DNA of 64,000 nt from Shewanella sp. UCD-KL21. GTDB lineage: Bacteria; Pseudomonadota; Gammaproteobacteria; Enterobacterales; Shewanellaceae. The stretch lies in assembly GCF_001957135.1 (NCBI RefSeq), contig NZ_MPHK01000004.1:1-64000 (forward strand). The letters are read 5' to 3'. A program made the translations under genes and the position numbers. Below the pieces are notes generated by a model. That model saw nothing but the letters and a program-made list of their open reading frames with translations. It made no database searches and was not told where the DNA came from. Positions 53,881-62,640 of the stretch are shown piece by piece (within the stretch, counting starts at the first letter, position 1; each line of letters starts with the position of its first letter).

Positions 53881-56800
53881 ATGAATCAAGCAGGTATATA
53901 CGAGCAACTCATTACCCAGTTGGTTGAGCACAACTTAGATCGTGATTCTTTTTATGTTGGTGAACGCACATTGGAAGCCGCTGAAGCGGCCACATTCTTA
54001 TCTCGATTTTTAACCCGCATTATTGAAATTGCTATGGATTCTGTTCCCAATAGCGATACTAGAGCTCATCAGCAGATCAATTTAGCTAATACAATCGTTC
54101 AGTGGCTCAGTGCTCATATTCACGATAAAGAATTAATTAACGAAAACTTAATCGATAGCCAAGGTAAAATACTTACCGCGCTATTTGATAAATCAAATCC
54201 CATTGCAGCTGATTTACCTAAACACGTAGAAGCCATAATGCCAATCACAGGCCTCACGCAGAGTGAGCTATTTTGTGGCAGTAATGTGGGCGTTTCACTA
54301 GAAACTGAAATTAAAAGAGAGATCCTGTCATCTGACAAAATCTATTGGTTAGTTTCATTTATAAAGTGGGCCGGTATTCGAATATTTAAAAAAGAGCTAG
54401 AGTCTTTTACCCGTAGCGGCAAACAATTAAAAATTATTACCACTTCATATATGGGCGCCACTGACGCAAAGGCGGTTGAGTTTCTAGCATCACTACCCAA
54501 CACCGAAGTTAAACTTAGCTACAACACCAATCGTGAACGTTTGCATGCAAAATCCTATTTATTCATGCGTAACACAGGCTTTCACACCGGTTATATTGGT
54601 TCTTCTAACCTGTCACATTCAGCGTTAACAAGCGGCTTAGAGTGGAACCTAAAAATCACCTTCCAAGAAATCCCCCACATCATTGAAAAGTCCTTAAGTA
54701 CTTTTGAAACCTATTGGGAGTCAGCTGATTTCGAAATCTTTGACGGTAACATTGAAAGCCGTGAAAAATTGCATGCGGCACTGCAAACAGCAAAGGGACA
54801 ATTCAGTACCACAGCGCCGAGTTTCTATTTTGACATTCAGCCTCACTCTCACCAGCAAACCATTCTGGATAAATTAAAAGTTGAACGAGAGCTACATGGC
54901 AGATACCGAAATTTGGTGGTTGCGGCGACCGGAACTGGGAAAACCATTATTTCAGCTTTTGATTTCGCGCACTTTTATCAAAATAATCCCGAAGCCAAAT
55001 TCTTATTTGTTGCCCATCGCGAAGAAATACTAAAACAAGCACAAGCGGCATATCGTGGCGTGTTAAAAAATAGTGCCTTTGGTGAGTTATGGGTCGGTAA
55101 TCACAAACCAACACAATTTCAGCAGCTATTTGCCTCTATTCAAAGCCTAAATAATCAAATTGATAGCATAGCCTTGAGTGAAGATTACTTTGATTACATC
55201 GTCATTGACGAAGTACATCATATTGCAGCAAGTAGTTATCGAGCGGTATTACAGCATTTTGCACCTCAAATTCTATTAGGCTTAACTGCAACACCGGAGC
55301 GCAATGACGGGGCAGATATTTTAACTGACTTTTGTAATGTCATTGCTGCTGAGATTCGCTTACCAGAGGCCATTAATCAAAGGCACTTATCGCCATTTCA
55401 ATATTTTGCTATTGATGATGACACCGACTTAACACGAATATCTTGGTCAAAAGGTCGTTATGATATTGCCGAATTGACCCACCTCTATACTTATAACGAT
55501 CAACGCCTACAGCGGATATTGCAAAGTCTTGACGAGATAGTGACAGATATAACCCAAATGCGGGCGTTGGCATTTTGCGTTAGTAAAGCTCACGCAAAGT
55601 TCATGGCGCAAAAGTTTACCTTACATAATATTGCTTGTGGCGTATTAACTAGCGATAACAGTAACGACCGTGAAGTGTTGCAACAGCAGTTAAAATTAAA
55701 GCAAATAAATGTCTTGTTTGTGGTTGATATCTTTAATGAGGGGGTCGATATTCCCGAGTTGGACACCTTGCTTTTTTTACGCCCTACTGAAAGTTTAACT
55801 ATATTTTTGCAGCAACTGGGTCGCGGCTTACGATTAACTAATGATAAAGAATGCTGCACCATTTTAGACTTTGTAGGTAACTCACGACCTGAGTATGATT
55901 TTTCCCATAAATTTAGAGCATTAGTGGGTAAAACTAATCAGCCGATCGCTAAAGAAATAAAGCAGGGTTTTCCGCATTTACCTTTAGGCTGCCGCATTGA
56001 GTTACAAGAAAAAACTCAATCCATGATCCTTAAAAATATTACCCAAGCTACCCTCAATAAAAATAAGCTTATTAGCTTAATCATCAATTACCCGCATGTG
56101 ACCAACCTGCCTTTAACCTTGATTAACTTCTTGCATATCCACCCAAATATAAGCTTAGAAGACATTTACAAAGTTAAACATGACAAATTAGGAGGATGGA
56201 CTGTATTGCTGGCATTGAGTAAAGGAGAAGAAGTATCACCAGATAGCAAAACAATTTATGAAGCCTATTATCGTGCGATTAAGAATCGCTTATTGAGCTG
56301 TTCATCTATTTCCTATTTACGCTTTGTAAAAGCGCTCTGTGAAAGTAACTTCCATAATCATTCAACCAACGACCGACTTTTAGCACTAATGTGCCATTAT
56401 GATTTTTGGGATAAAACAGGTAAAAGCGCTGGATTTAACACTCTGAAAGACAGCCTATTGGCCTTACAAAATCAAAGCTTACAAGATGAGTTAAGCCAAG
56501 TCATTTCTCTACTTATAGAAAGACTTGAAGTAAATGAATTCTCTATACCAGTGGTTAATAATTCAGTGGTAGATACTTCACCATTAAAAATGCATGTTCG
56601 TTACCCAAAAGAGCATATTCTAGTGGCTTTTGGTGACAGTACTTTCGATAAAAAATCATCAAGCCGTGAAGGTATTTTAGATATACCCAATGCCAATGTT
56701 GCGCTGCTATTTGTTACTTTAAACAAATGTGAAAAACAATTCTCAGCAACCACCATGTATCATGATTACGCCATTAGCCCGACTCTGTTTCATTGGCAAA

Positions 56801-57054
56801 CCCAAAATAATTCCAAACCTTGCTCAGGCCGAGGTTTGAGTTATATAAACCAAAGTAAAAACGGTAAAATATTCATCTTATTTGTTAGAGAACAAGCCAA
56901 GGATCAACATGGCAGAACCATGGGGTTCGTTAATTTTGGTCCTATCGACTTTGTAAAATATGAAGGTAGTCAGCCGATGAATATCACATGGAAATTGCAG
57001 CACCCAATGCCAGCCTATTTATGGCATGAAACGGCTAAGCTCGCGATCGGCTAG
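53881..57054 (+). CDS. PLD nuclease-helicase-DUF3427 protein (SauUSI-like restriction enzyme candidate)
   Basis: A 1057-residue multidomain protein. After an N-terminal helical region (1-130) comes a phospholipase D-type nuclease domain with His222 and Lys224 in LHAKSYLF and GSSNLSHSAL, then a superfamily 2 helicase: Walker A GTGKT (Lys354), DEVH box at 443-446, TATPER, and motif VI QQLGRGLRL near 645. The C-terminal third (from about 780) has the DUF3427-like pattern with SGRGLSYINQS. This order is that of SauUSI, a type IV enzyme that translocates on DNA and cuts modified DNA. One HKD half-site implies a dimer. A role in phage defence is inferred. It is followed by a separate gene 126 bp on and has no methylase partner. 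Confidence 0.85.
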   Translation: MNQAGIYEQLITQLVEHNLDRDSFYVGERTLEAAEAATFLSRFLTRIIEIAMDSVPNSDTRAHQQINLANTIVQWLSAHIHDKELINENLIDSQGKILTALFDKSNPIAADLPKHVEAIMPITGLTQSELFCGSNVGVSLETEIKREILSSDKIYWLVSFIKWAGIRIFKKELESFTRSGKQLKIITTSYMGATDAKAVEFLASLPNTEVKLSYNTNRERLHAKSYLFMRNTGFHTGYIGSSNLSHSALTSGLEWNLKITFQEIPHIIEKSLSTFETYWESADFEIFDGNIESREKLHAALQTAKGQFSTTAPSFYFDIQPHSHQQTILDKLKVERELHGRYRNLVVAATGTGKTIISAFDFAHFYQNNPEAKFLFVAHREEILKQAQAAYRGVLKNSAFGELWVGNHKPTQFQQLFASIQSLNNQIDSIALSEDYFDYIVIDEVHHIAASSYRAVLQHFAPQILLGLTATPERNDGADILTDFCNVIAAEIRLPEAINQRHLSPFQYFAIDDDTDLTRISWSKGRYDIAELTHLYTYNDQRLQRILQSLDEIVTDITQMRALAFCVSKAHAKFMAQKFTLHNIACGVLTSDNSNDREVLQQQLKLKQINVLFVVDIFNEGVDIPELDTLLFLRPTESLTIFLQQLGRGLRLTNDKECCTILDFVGNSRPEYDFSHKFRALVGKTNQPIAKEIKQGFPHLPLGCRIELQEKTQSMILKNITQATLNKNKLISLIINYPHVTNLPLTLINFLHIHPNISLEDIYKVKHDKLGGWTVLLALSKGEEVSPDSKTIYEAYYRAIKNRLLSCSSISYLRFVKALCESNFHNHSTNDRLLALMCHYDFWDKTGKSAGFNTLKDSLLALQNQSLQDELSQVISLLIERLEVNEFSIPVVNNSVVDTSPLKMHVRYPKEHILVAFGDSTFDKKSSSREGILDIPNANVALLFVTLNKCEKQFSATTMYHDYAISPTLFHWQTQNNSKPCSGRGLSYINQSKNGKIFILFVREQAKDQHGRTMGFVNFGPIDFVKYEGSQPMNITWKLQHPMPAYLWHETAKLAIG

Positions 57055-57180
57055 ATTTAAAAGCTAACTAAATACATCTGAAAAGTCCCATTTTACACAA
57101 TTGAACTAATCAGTTAATTTAACACAAGAAATATATATATTTGTCAGCATAAACGCCCCATTTAACGGAAAGGATTTCCT

Positions 57181-57813
57181 ATGAAAACATCATTGACTCT
57201 TGTTGCTCTAACCAGCGCATTCTCTGCCTTGGCTTTAATGCCAATCACCTCTCAAGCGACTGAACAAGACAAACAAGCTTTGTTACTTGAGTGGATGCAG
57301 GGGCATTTCGATAGTCAGCAGCAATCAGTTGACGATAAAGATTTTTATAATATTCATCTTAATATGGTGCAGATTTGGCCTAAAGATAACTCGACTTGGC
57401 TTTATGTCGAGCAAGCTGCTGCAACGCATTTAGATAAGCCATATCGCCAACGCGTGTATGAAGTAACGGCATTATCTGATAGCCGATTTGCGAGCAAGGT
57501 TTACACTTTTGAAAATGATAAAAGCTTTGCTGGGGTTTACAAAGATGAGGCGCCCCTAAGCGAACTCACGCCGAGCGATTTAACCGAAAAATCAGGTTGT
57601 ACGGTGTTTTTAGCTTGGTCTGAAACCGAGCAACACTTTACAGGCTCTACTGATGAGAAAACTTGTTTAAGTCAGCTACGTGGAGCCAGTTATGCCACCT
57701 CAGAAGTCACAGTAACAAAAGACAGTATTGTTAGCTGGGATCGTGGCTATGACAGCCAAGATAAACAAGTGTGGGGCGCTGAAAAGGCTGGCTATATTTT
57801 CTTGAAGCATTAA
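57181..57813 (+). CDS. CpcT/CpeT family protein, exported
   Basis: 210-residue protein with a signal peptide (MKTSLTLVALTSAFSALALM...SQA, cleavage after about residue 26) and a CpcT/CpeT domain: HFDSQQQSVDDKDFYNIHL, WLYVEQAA and PYRQRVYEV are family hallmarks. In cyanobacteria such proteins attach bilins to phycobiliproteins, but homologues in heterotrophic bacteria have unknown roles, since phycobiliproteins are absent. Two cysteines (SGCTVF, KTCLSQL) may form a disulfide in the periplasm. AAGGA precedes the ATG. Monocistronic. Confidence 0.85.
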   Translation: MKTSLTLVALTSAFSALALMPITSQATEQDKQALLLEWMQGHFDSQQQSVDDKDFYNIHLNMVQIWPKDNSTWLYVEQAAATHLDKPYRQRVYEVTALSDSRFASKVYTFENDKSFAGVYKDEAPLSELTPSDLTEKSGCTVFLAWSETEQHFTGSTDEKTCLSQLRGASYATSEVTVTKDSIVSWDRGYDSQDKQVWGAEKAGYIFLKH

Positions 57814-57830
57814 TCAGCCAAATCCCTTTT

Positions 57831-57912
57831 AGCGAAGCTGTATTTTTTATAAAAGCGGCATTCTTTATCAAAGCTGGATTCTTTATAAAAACGGCATTCT
57901 GGCAGCTTCGCT
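57831..57912 (+). repeat. three tandem 18-bp repeats inside a 10-bp inverted repeat
   Basis: Three 18-bp units run head to tail at 57846-57863, 57864-57881 and 57882-57899, with consensus TTTATAAAAGCGGCATTC and only a few changes. They are enclosed by a perfect inverted repeat AGCGAAGCTG (57831-57840) / CAGCTTCGCT (57903-57912). No coding frame. It lies just beyond the CpcT-like gene. Confidence 0.85.
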
Positions 57913-58095
57913 TTCATTTATTATTCTTCATACGTCAACCATTTTAACGCGATTACCACAGCTTGTTTGTCTGCTCGCTGTAAATCATTTTCCATTAAAA
58001 ATCACTGGTCAAAGCTGACTTAATCCATGGCTATGATACAGTGAGCCTTATCGCTGAATTCGTCTACCAAGTTATGGTTATTTAAAGAAGGTTTT

Positions 58096-58950
58096 GTGGA
58101 ATACGTTAATATCGTCATTGATTTTTTAGCCACCTATAAGTTGTTTGTTACTGTATTAATCATCCTATTGCTGTCGATGCTTAAACGCTTTGTGGTGTCG
58201 AAAATTCGTGGTGATATCGCTTTTGTGAGCGAAGGGCAACGTAAGTGGATGTCGCGGACTAAAAATGGCACCTTCATCTTAATCGTGATGATTTTGTTTT
58301 TACTGTGGCAAACCGAGATTAACAAGTTTGCCCTGTCTGTGACTGCGATTGCAATTGCCTTTGTAGTGGCATCAAAAGAGATTATTCTGTGTTTTACCGG
58401 CTCAATTCAGCGGGCTAGTTCGCGCTCATTTGTGATTGGTGATTGGATTGAAGTGGGTAAGCTGTGCGGCGAGGTGATTGAACACAATTTAATGGCGACT
58501 GTGATCCAAGAAATTGACTTGCACCATGGCCAGTACCATTACACCGGCAAAACGGTCACCTTCCCAAATAGTATGTTTTTTAGTTATGCGGTGAAGAATC
58601 TTAATTTCATGAAGCGCTATGTGTACCACAACTTTAGCATCACTGTGGTGGAGTTTGTAAACCTGTATCCGCTGTTTCCTGCATTACTCAGCAAGATTGA
58701 AGCCCACTGTGAAGACTTTTTTGAAGTGGCCACTCGCTATAACAATATTATTGAAAGACATGCTGGCGTGGACCTGCCCGGCCCTGAGCCACATATTCAT
58801 ATCCATAGCGGCCCTGCAGGTGAGCAATTGGTGCATATTATGATTTTTTGCCCCACTGAGCGTGCAACCCATTTAGAGCAACACATTCGAGAAGACTTTA
58901 TGATTGCCTATCATGAAGCGTTTCCTAAAGCGGCTGAAACAAGTGCTTAA
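58096..58950 (+). CDS. MscS family mechanosensitive channel-like protein
   Basis: 284-residue inner-membrane protein with three hydrophobic segments (about residues 4-26, 53-72 and 77-100), the last containing IAIAFVVASKEIILCFTGSI, which corresponds to the pore helix TM3 of MscS. A beta domain (VIGDWIEVGKLCGEVIEHNLMAT) and a C-terminal alpha/beta region follow. The shortened length suggests a small-conductance channel; osmotic protection is inferred from the family. The GTG start at 58096 has AAGG four bases upstream. Confidence 0.85.
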   Translation: MEYVNIVIDFLATYKLFVTVLIILLLSMLKRFVVSKIRGDIAFVSEGQRKWMSRTKNGTFILIVMILFLLWQTEINKFALSVTAIAIAFVVASKEIILCFTGSIQRASSRSFVIGDWIEVGKLCGEVIEHNLMATVIQEIDLHHGQYHYTGKTVTFPNSMFFSYAVKNLNFMKRYVYHNFSITVVEFVNLYPLFPALLSKIEAHCEDFFEVATRYNNIIERHAGVDLPGPEPHIHIHSGPAGEQLVHIMIFCPTERATHLEQHIREDFMIAYHEAFPKAAETSA

Positions 58951-58951
58951 G

Positions 58952-59003
58952 CTAAGGCTTTGAAATAAAGCTTTAAACTAAGGCTTTGAGCTAAAGCTTT
59001 ACC
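58952..59003. repeat. two tandem 26-bp repeats
   Basis: CTAAGGCTTTGA... occurs twice (58952-58977 and 58978-59003) with 22 of 26 positions identical. It follows the stop codon of the MscS-like gene and precedes the shared terminator. Each unit contains AAGCTT. Confidence 0.8.
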
Positions 59004-59010
59004 CAAAAAC

Positions 59011-59032
59011 AAGCCACTCAATCGAGTGGCTT
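59011..59032. terminator. bidirectional terminator between MscS-like and yjjG-like genes
   Basis: AAGCCACTC / GAGTGGCTT, a perfect 9-bp stem with a 4-nt loop, T tract on the plus side (TTTATTTATG) and GTTTTTGGG on the minus side. Confidence 0.9.
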
Positions 59033-59056
59033 TATTTATGCTAAAAAGCGAGCTAT

Positions 59057-59737
59057 CTAACTCACTGAATGCAGTACATCATGCAGTTGCTGTAAGTCTT
59101 TAACTTCAAATGTTGGCGTAATGCCATCAACAGTTTGTTTGCCGTGATGATTGAGCCAGCAGGTATCAATCCCTGCATTTACCCCGCCTAAAATATCTGA
59201 ATGTAGGTTATCGCCCACCATCAAAATATTGTGCTTTTCAGGGTTACCCATCAGCTTAAAGGTATGCTCAAAAATACTGACATCGGGTTTAGCTTTACCA
59301 AACTCTTCAGAAATCACCACATGCTCAAATGACGACTTAAAGCCGGTGCGTTCAAGGCGCACATTTTGTAGCTCAGTTAAGCCATTGGTGATTATGCCTA
59401 GATTGGCTTTGCCTTTTAGGCTATCCACCAGCTGTTTCGCCCCCGGTAGTGGCTGACAGATATCGGCCATAGCGGCTAAAAAGTCACTGTTAAGCCTTTG
59501 AGTGGTAACATTGAGTTTTTCTGCCCAATGTAAAAAACGGGTATGTTGCAGCTGCGCCGCATCAATTAACCCTTGCTGGTAATCCAGCCAAAGTTGTTTG
59601 TTTACCGATTGATAAAATTCAAAATCACTGGCTTTAAAGTCAATTTCAAAGCGTGAAAACATCAGCTTTAGGCCGCTAAAAATATCAAAATCAAACAGAG
59701 TTTCATCGGCGTCAAACAATATCCATTGGTACTTCAT
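59057..59737 (-). CDS. yjjG: YjjG-type pyrimidine 5'-nucleotidase (HAD family)
   Basis: 226-residue HAD hydrolase. Motif I LFDADETLF provides Asp9 and Asp11, motif II is ITNGLTE, and motif III GDNLHSDILGG near residue 175; FGKAKPDVSIFEHTF carries the conserved Lys. E. coli YjjG dephosphorylates pyrimidine nucleotides, including non-canonical ones. Family assignment is good; the exact substrate is inferred. Confidence 0.9.
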   Translation of the reverse strand: MKYQWILFDADETLFDFDIFSGLKLMFSRFEIDFKASDFEFYQSVNKQLWLDYQQGLIDAAQLQHTRFLHWAEKLNVTTQRLNSDFLAAMADICQPLPGAKQLVDSLKGKANLGIITNGLTELQNVRLERTGFKSSFEHVVISEEFGKAKPDVSIFEHTFKLMGNPEKHNILMVGDNLHSDILGGVNAGIDTCWLNHHGKQTVDGITPTFEVKDLQQLHDVLHSVS

Positions 59738-59792
59738 GGTTTAGCCTTATCGACGTTTGGGTTTATGAAAATGATCTGAAACAGCCCAGCTA

Positions 59793-60881
59793 TTATTCAA
59801 ATAGCGTCACTAATTGCGCTTCTTGGGCGACCAAACTGTTATATATGGTTAACTGGTTCGCAGCGCGATCAAGGTTATGACCCTCACGATGAATACCAAA
59901 ATACACATCGCCATTTAAATGATCGGTTAAAAACCGTGAACCTAGCATAAGCGCCATCACTTTAATGCCTAACCACAGGCTGCGTTTTTCAGTGGCGCTG
60001 AGAATAGCGCTTAATTGGCTGGTATAAGCCCCACAGGCGGCTTTGATGATGTCAGGGCGTGCAATGACTTTATCCAGTGCGGTAGAGTCTTCTTCCTCAG
60101 GTGAGCAAAAGGCCCGCACCATATCGCCAAAGTCATACATCAAATAGCCTTTCATGCAGGTATCGATATCAATCACCGCCATGCTCGACATATCACGCTT
60201 ATCAAACAGCATATTATTGATTTTGGTGTCGTTATGACAAATACGCAGTGGCAGTTGTTGCTCCACTTGGGCTAACTCTGCAAACAAGGCTTGTTGCGAT
60301 AACACTAGATCTGCCCATTTCTGACAATCTGCTAAGCGCTGAGATTTATCATCAGCAACCGCTTGTTTAAGCTGTTGGATACGTAGGGGAAGGTTTAAGA
60401 AGTTAGGAATAACATCTTGTAAGCTATTAGCATCTAAATCACTCAATGCATGTGCAAAATGACCAAAAGCGCTGGCGGCCATTTTGGCTTCATCTTGGTT
60501 ACTCACCACTTCAATTGTATGGCTGTTGGCTAAATAACTAATGGCTCGCCAATAACCCTTATCACCAAGGTTTACCGACAAACTTCCATCTTTAAGTGCT
60601 ACAGGCGAAATAACATCGAGCTGGTATTCACCCAAGCTAGCTTTTTGCGTCAGGTGATGACTGACTTTAGCGGCATTGTCGATTAACACGTCAGGTTTGG
60701 TGAACACTGTGGTATTAATTTGCTGTAGCACCATTTGCCCTGTTGGCCACTTAACCAAATAGGTTTGATTAATATGACCGTTACCTAATGGCGCAATAGT
60801 GGCACTTGTTACCTCTGACGCTGCAATTCCATATAAAGGCAAAATTGTTTGCCTAATAAACTCAACCACCCAACACTCCAT
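59793..60881 (-). CDS. APH-family small-molecule kinase
   Basis: About 362 residues with the kinase-like fold of aminoglycoside and choline phosphotransferases. Visible parts: N-terminal beta region LGNGHINQTYLV, MVLQQINTTVF, the catalytic Brenner loop RICHNDTKINNMLFD and the metal-binding VIDIDT. The HNDTKINN pattern resembles N-acetylhexosamine 1-kinases rather than resistance enzymes, so a sugar kinase is plausible. Start uncertain: ATG 60881 or GTG 60869, the latter with GGAG six bases upstream. No sugar pathway genes adjoin it. Confidence 0.8.
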   Translation of the reverse strand: MECWVVEFIRQTILPLYGIAASEVTSATIAPLGNGHINQTYLVKWPTGQMVLQQINTTVFTKPDVLIDNAAKVSHHLTQKASLGEYQLDVISPVALKDGSLSVNLGDKGYWRAISYLANSHTIEVVSNQDEAKMAASAFGHFAHALSDLDANSLQDVIPNFLNLPLRIQQLKQAVADDKSQRLADCQKWADLVLSQQALFAELAQVEQQLPLRICHNDTKINNMLFDKRDMSSMAVIDIDTCMKGYLMYDFGDMVRAFCSPEEEDSTALDKVIARPDIIKAACGAYTSQLSAILSATEKRSLWLGIKVMALMLGSRFLTDHLNGDVYFGIHREGHNLDRAANQLTIYNSLVAQEAQLVTLFE

Positions 60882-60960
60882 ATCTTTTCTTTGCAAGCCA
60901 AACAGTTTAAGCCATCGCAGCCGGCAACACTAGTCACCTGTTATGCTGCGATTTAAGCCC

Positions 60961-62286
60961 TTATAAGCTTTTCATAAATCGGCCAAATGCTGGCTCAGAG
61001 GATAACGTGGCTTGGCTGCCTTTCAGGCTAAAGTTATAACCACACAGTTTGAAGCTACCACGCATGGCAACATTGTTGATGAGCTTGTTATTATCCAGCG
61101 GTGAAAAGCGCGCTTCTGTGCCGCTATCTGCCATTAAATCAACACTGATAGGCCTAAACTTACTGCCGTCATTAAAGACTAATTCGGCGCAGCGTTTATC
61201 GCCTTGGGCTGTGTCTAAACGCCAAATAGACTGGGCATCGCCTTCATCACCTAACCAGCGTAACACCAAAATATCTTGTTGTAAGATAAGCCAAAAACCA
61301 TCAGGCAGTTTTACTCTTGCGGTTTCATTGCTTGCTAATGGCTGCTCAATGGCTGCGGTTTCAACACTGGTCACTTCGGTTTCTTCTGTGCCGGTAAATA
61401 ATAAGCTAATTAGATAGATAACTAGGCTAATGGCAAAAATAACCCCTATGGCTTTGGCCGCCATTATGAGTAGTTTTTTATTATCTTGCGCCCACACTAA
61501 CCAAGATTTAAGTAATTCTGTCATCGAACCTGACTCTAATGCGCCTCGGTCAACTCGGTAACTGGGCTTTTCATCCGCTTGATAAGCCGCCTCGTCATTT
61601 TCGCTATTGTATCCACCAGCATTATTTGCAGAATGATTAAACGGATTAGGCTCAGACTCTTTATAAACGGTTTCGTGCTGATAACCGGGCTCATGGCCCA
61701 GTTCATCTTCAAAACTGTTGCTATCAAAGCTTTCAATATCAGCGTTTGCGTTATCAAAATTTGCGCGATCAAAGTTAGCAGCGTCAGGGCTTTCAGCCTC
61801 AAGACTGCTGTTATTGCCATGGCCTATTGTCGGTTCTTGGCGCTGTCTTACTCTTTTAGCGCCTGCTACAGGTTTAGCATGCGGGCCTTGATAACCCATA
61901 ACATAAAGATTATTTCTGCTCCTTTGATTACGGCTATTGCCTTTGGGGGCTGAAAACCACGCAAAACCAGCGCTTACTATGACCGCTAAAACAAAAATGA
62001 TCACTGATACAGCGACAGGAAAACTAAATGCAATGGAAAGGCTAAAAAATAACAATAACAAGGTTGGGATTGCCACCAAAGAGCTTGGCTTAGCTGCGTC
62101 TCGTAAACGGCGTAAGCTGCTTAAAGCACTAATGGGCAGCGCCACTACCCCTGCAATAATAGTGGTAACAGAATGAGCAAATAACAGCGCGATGATTAAT
62201 ACAAAAATCAAACAAGATAATTGCACAGCCAACACTCTTTGACCGTTATCTCGGCCTTGGCGACAAAATAAGGATGAAAATGACAC
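60961..62286 (-). CDS. membrane protein with DUF805-like N-terminus and long acidic linker, function unknown
   Basis: About 441 residues. Four to five hydrophobic segments at the N-terminus (about 22-117) with SLRRLRDAAKPSS resembling the RLRD/RLHD loop of DUF805 proteins, though weakly. Then an Asn/Asp/Glu-rich low-complexity linker (about 130-250) containing repeated NFD(N/R)A-like units, one more membrane helix (LLIMAAKAIGVIFAISLVIYLISLL, about 280-303), and a periplasmic C-terminal domain with two cysteines. Start GTG at 62286 with GGGA about six bases upstream; TTG at 62298 possible. No function assigned. Confidence 0.7.
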   Translation of the reverse strand: MSFSSLFCRQGRDNGQRVLAVQLSCLIFVLIIALLFAHSVTTIIAGVVALPISALSSLRRLRDAAKPSSLVAIPTLLLLFFSLSIAFSFPVAVSVIIFVLAVIVSAGFAWFSAPKGNSRNQRSRNNLYVMGYQGPHAKPVAGAKRVRQRQEPTIGHGNNSSLEAESPDAANFDRANFDNANADIESFDSNSFEDELGHEPGYQHETVYKESEPNPFNHSANNAGGYNSENDEAAYQADEKPSYRVDRGALESGSMTELLKSWLVWAQDNKKLLIMAAKAIGVIFAISLVIYLISLLFTGTEETEVTSVETAAIEQPLASNETARVKLPDGFWLILQQDILVLRWLGDEGDAQSIWRLDTAQGDKRCAELVFNDGSKFRPISVDLMADSGTEARFSPLDNNKLINNVAMRGSFKLCGYNFSLKGSQATLSSEPAFGRFMKSL

Positions 62287-62298
62287 AAGAAATCCCAA

Positions 62299-62597
62299 TA
62301 ATAAATAAACAGAAACTATATAAGCAGACTAAACAATTTCATCACTAAAGTCAGCGAAACCACTGCATTTGCCGCAAAATTAATTGTAAAAACATCAATC
62401 ACAAACCATTTAGCGCCATTAACATTGCCAGTTCATTTTTTATTAACGAATATGACAAAATGAAATAGCCTTAGGTCTTTAAGACTATGCATTAAACTAA
62501 TCAATGTATTACTAAGGTTAGAAAAAAATCGCCGCTAATAACCACAGATTTATGCAGTTTTTTCCATCACAAATCTCGCAAATTGCCATGCTTTGAG
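62299..62597. other. divergent intergenic upstream of gmk, no gene recognised
   Basis: AT-rich 300-bp gap between the DUF805-like gene and the gmk promoter. No frame with a ribosome site was seen. Confidence 0.5.
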
Positions 62598-62603
62598 TAT
62601 AAT
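62598..62603 (+). promoter_or_regulatory. gmk: candidate -10 element of gmk
   Basis: A perfect TATAAT lies 38 bp upstream of the gmk start. No good -35 at 16-18 bp was found, so the promoter is only partly supported. Confidence 0.4.
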
Positions 62604-62640
62604 ACTCGCCCTGTAAAATAATCTGGTTGGAATTTGCACT

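Noticed and set aside
61579..61953. 124-codon plus-strand frame opposite the DUF805-like gene
   Set aside because: It mirrors the low-complexity linker of the minus-strand gene; hydrophobic content comes from complementing Asn/Asp-rich codons.
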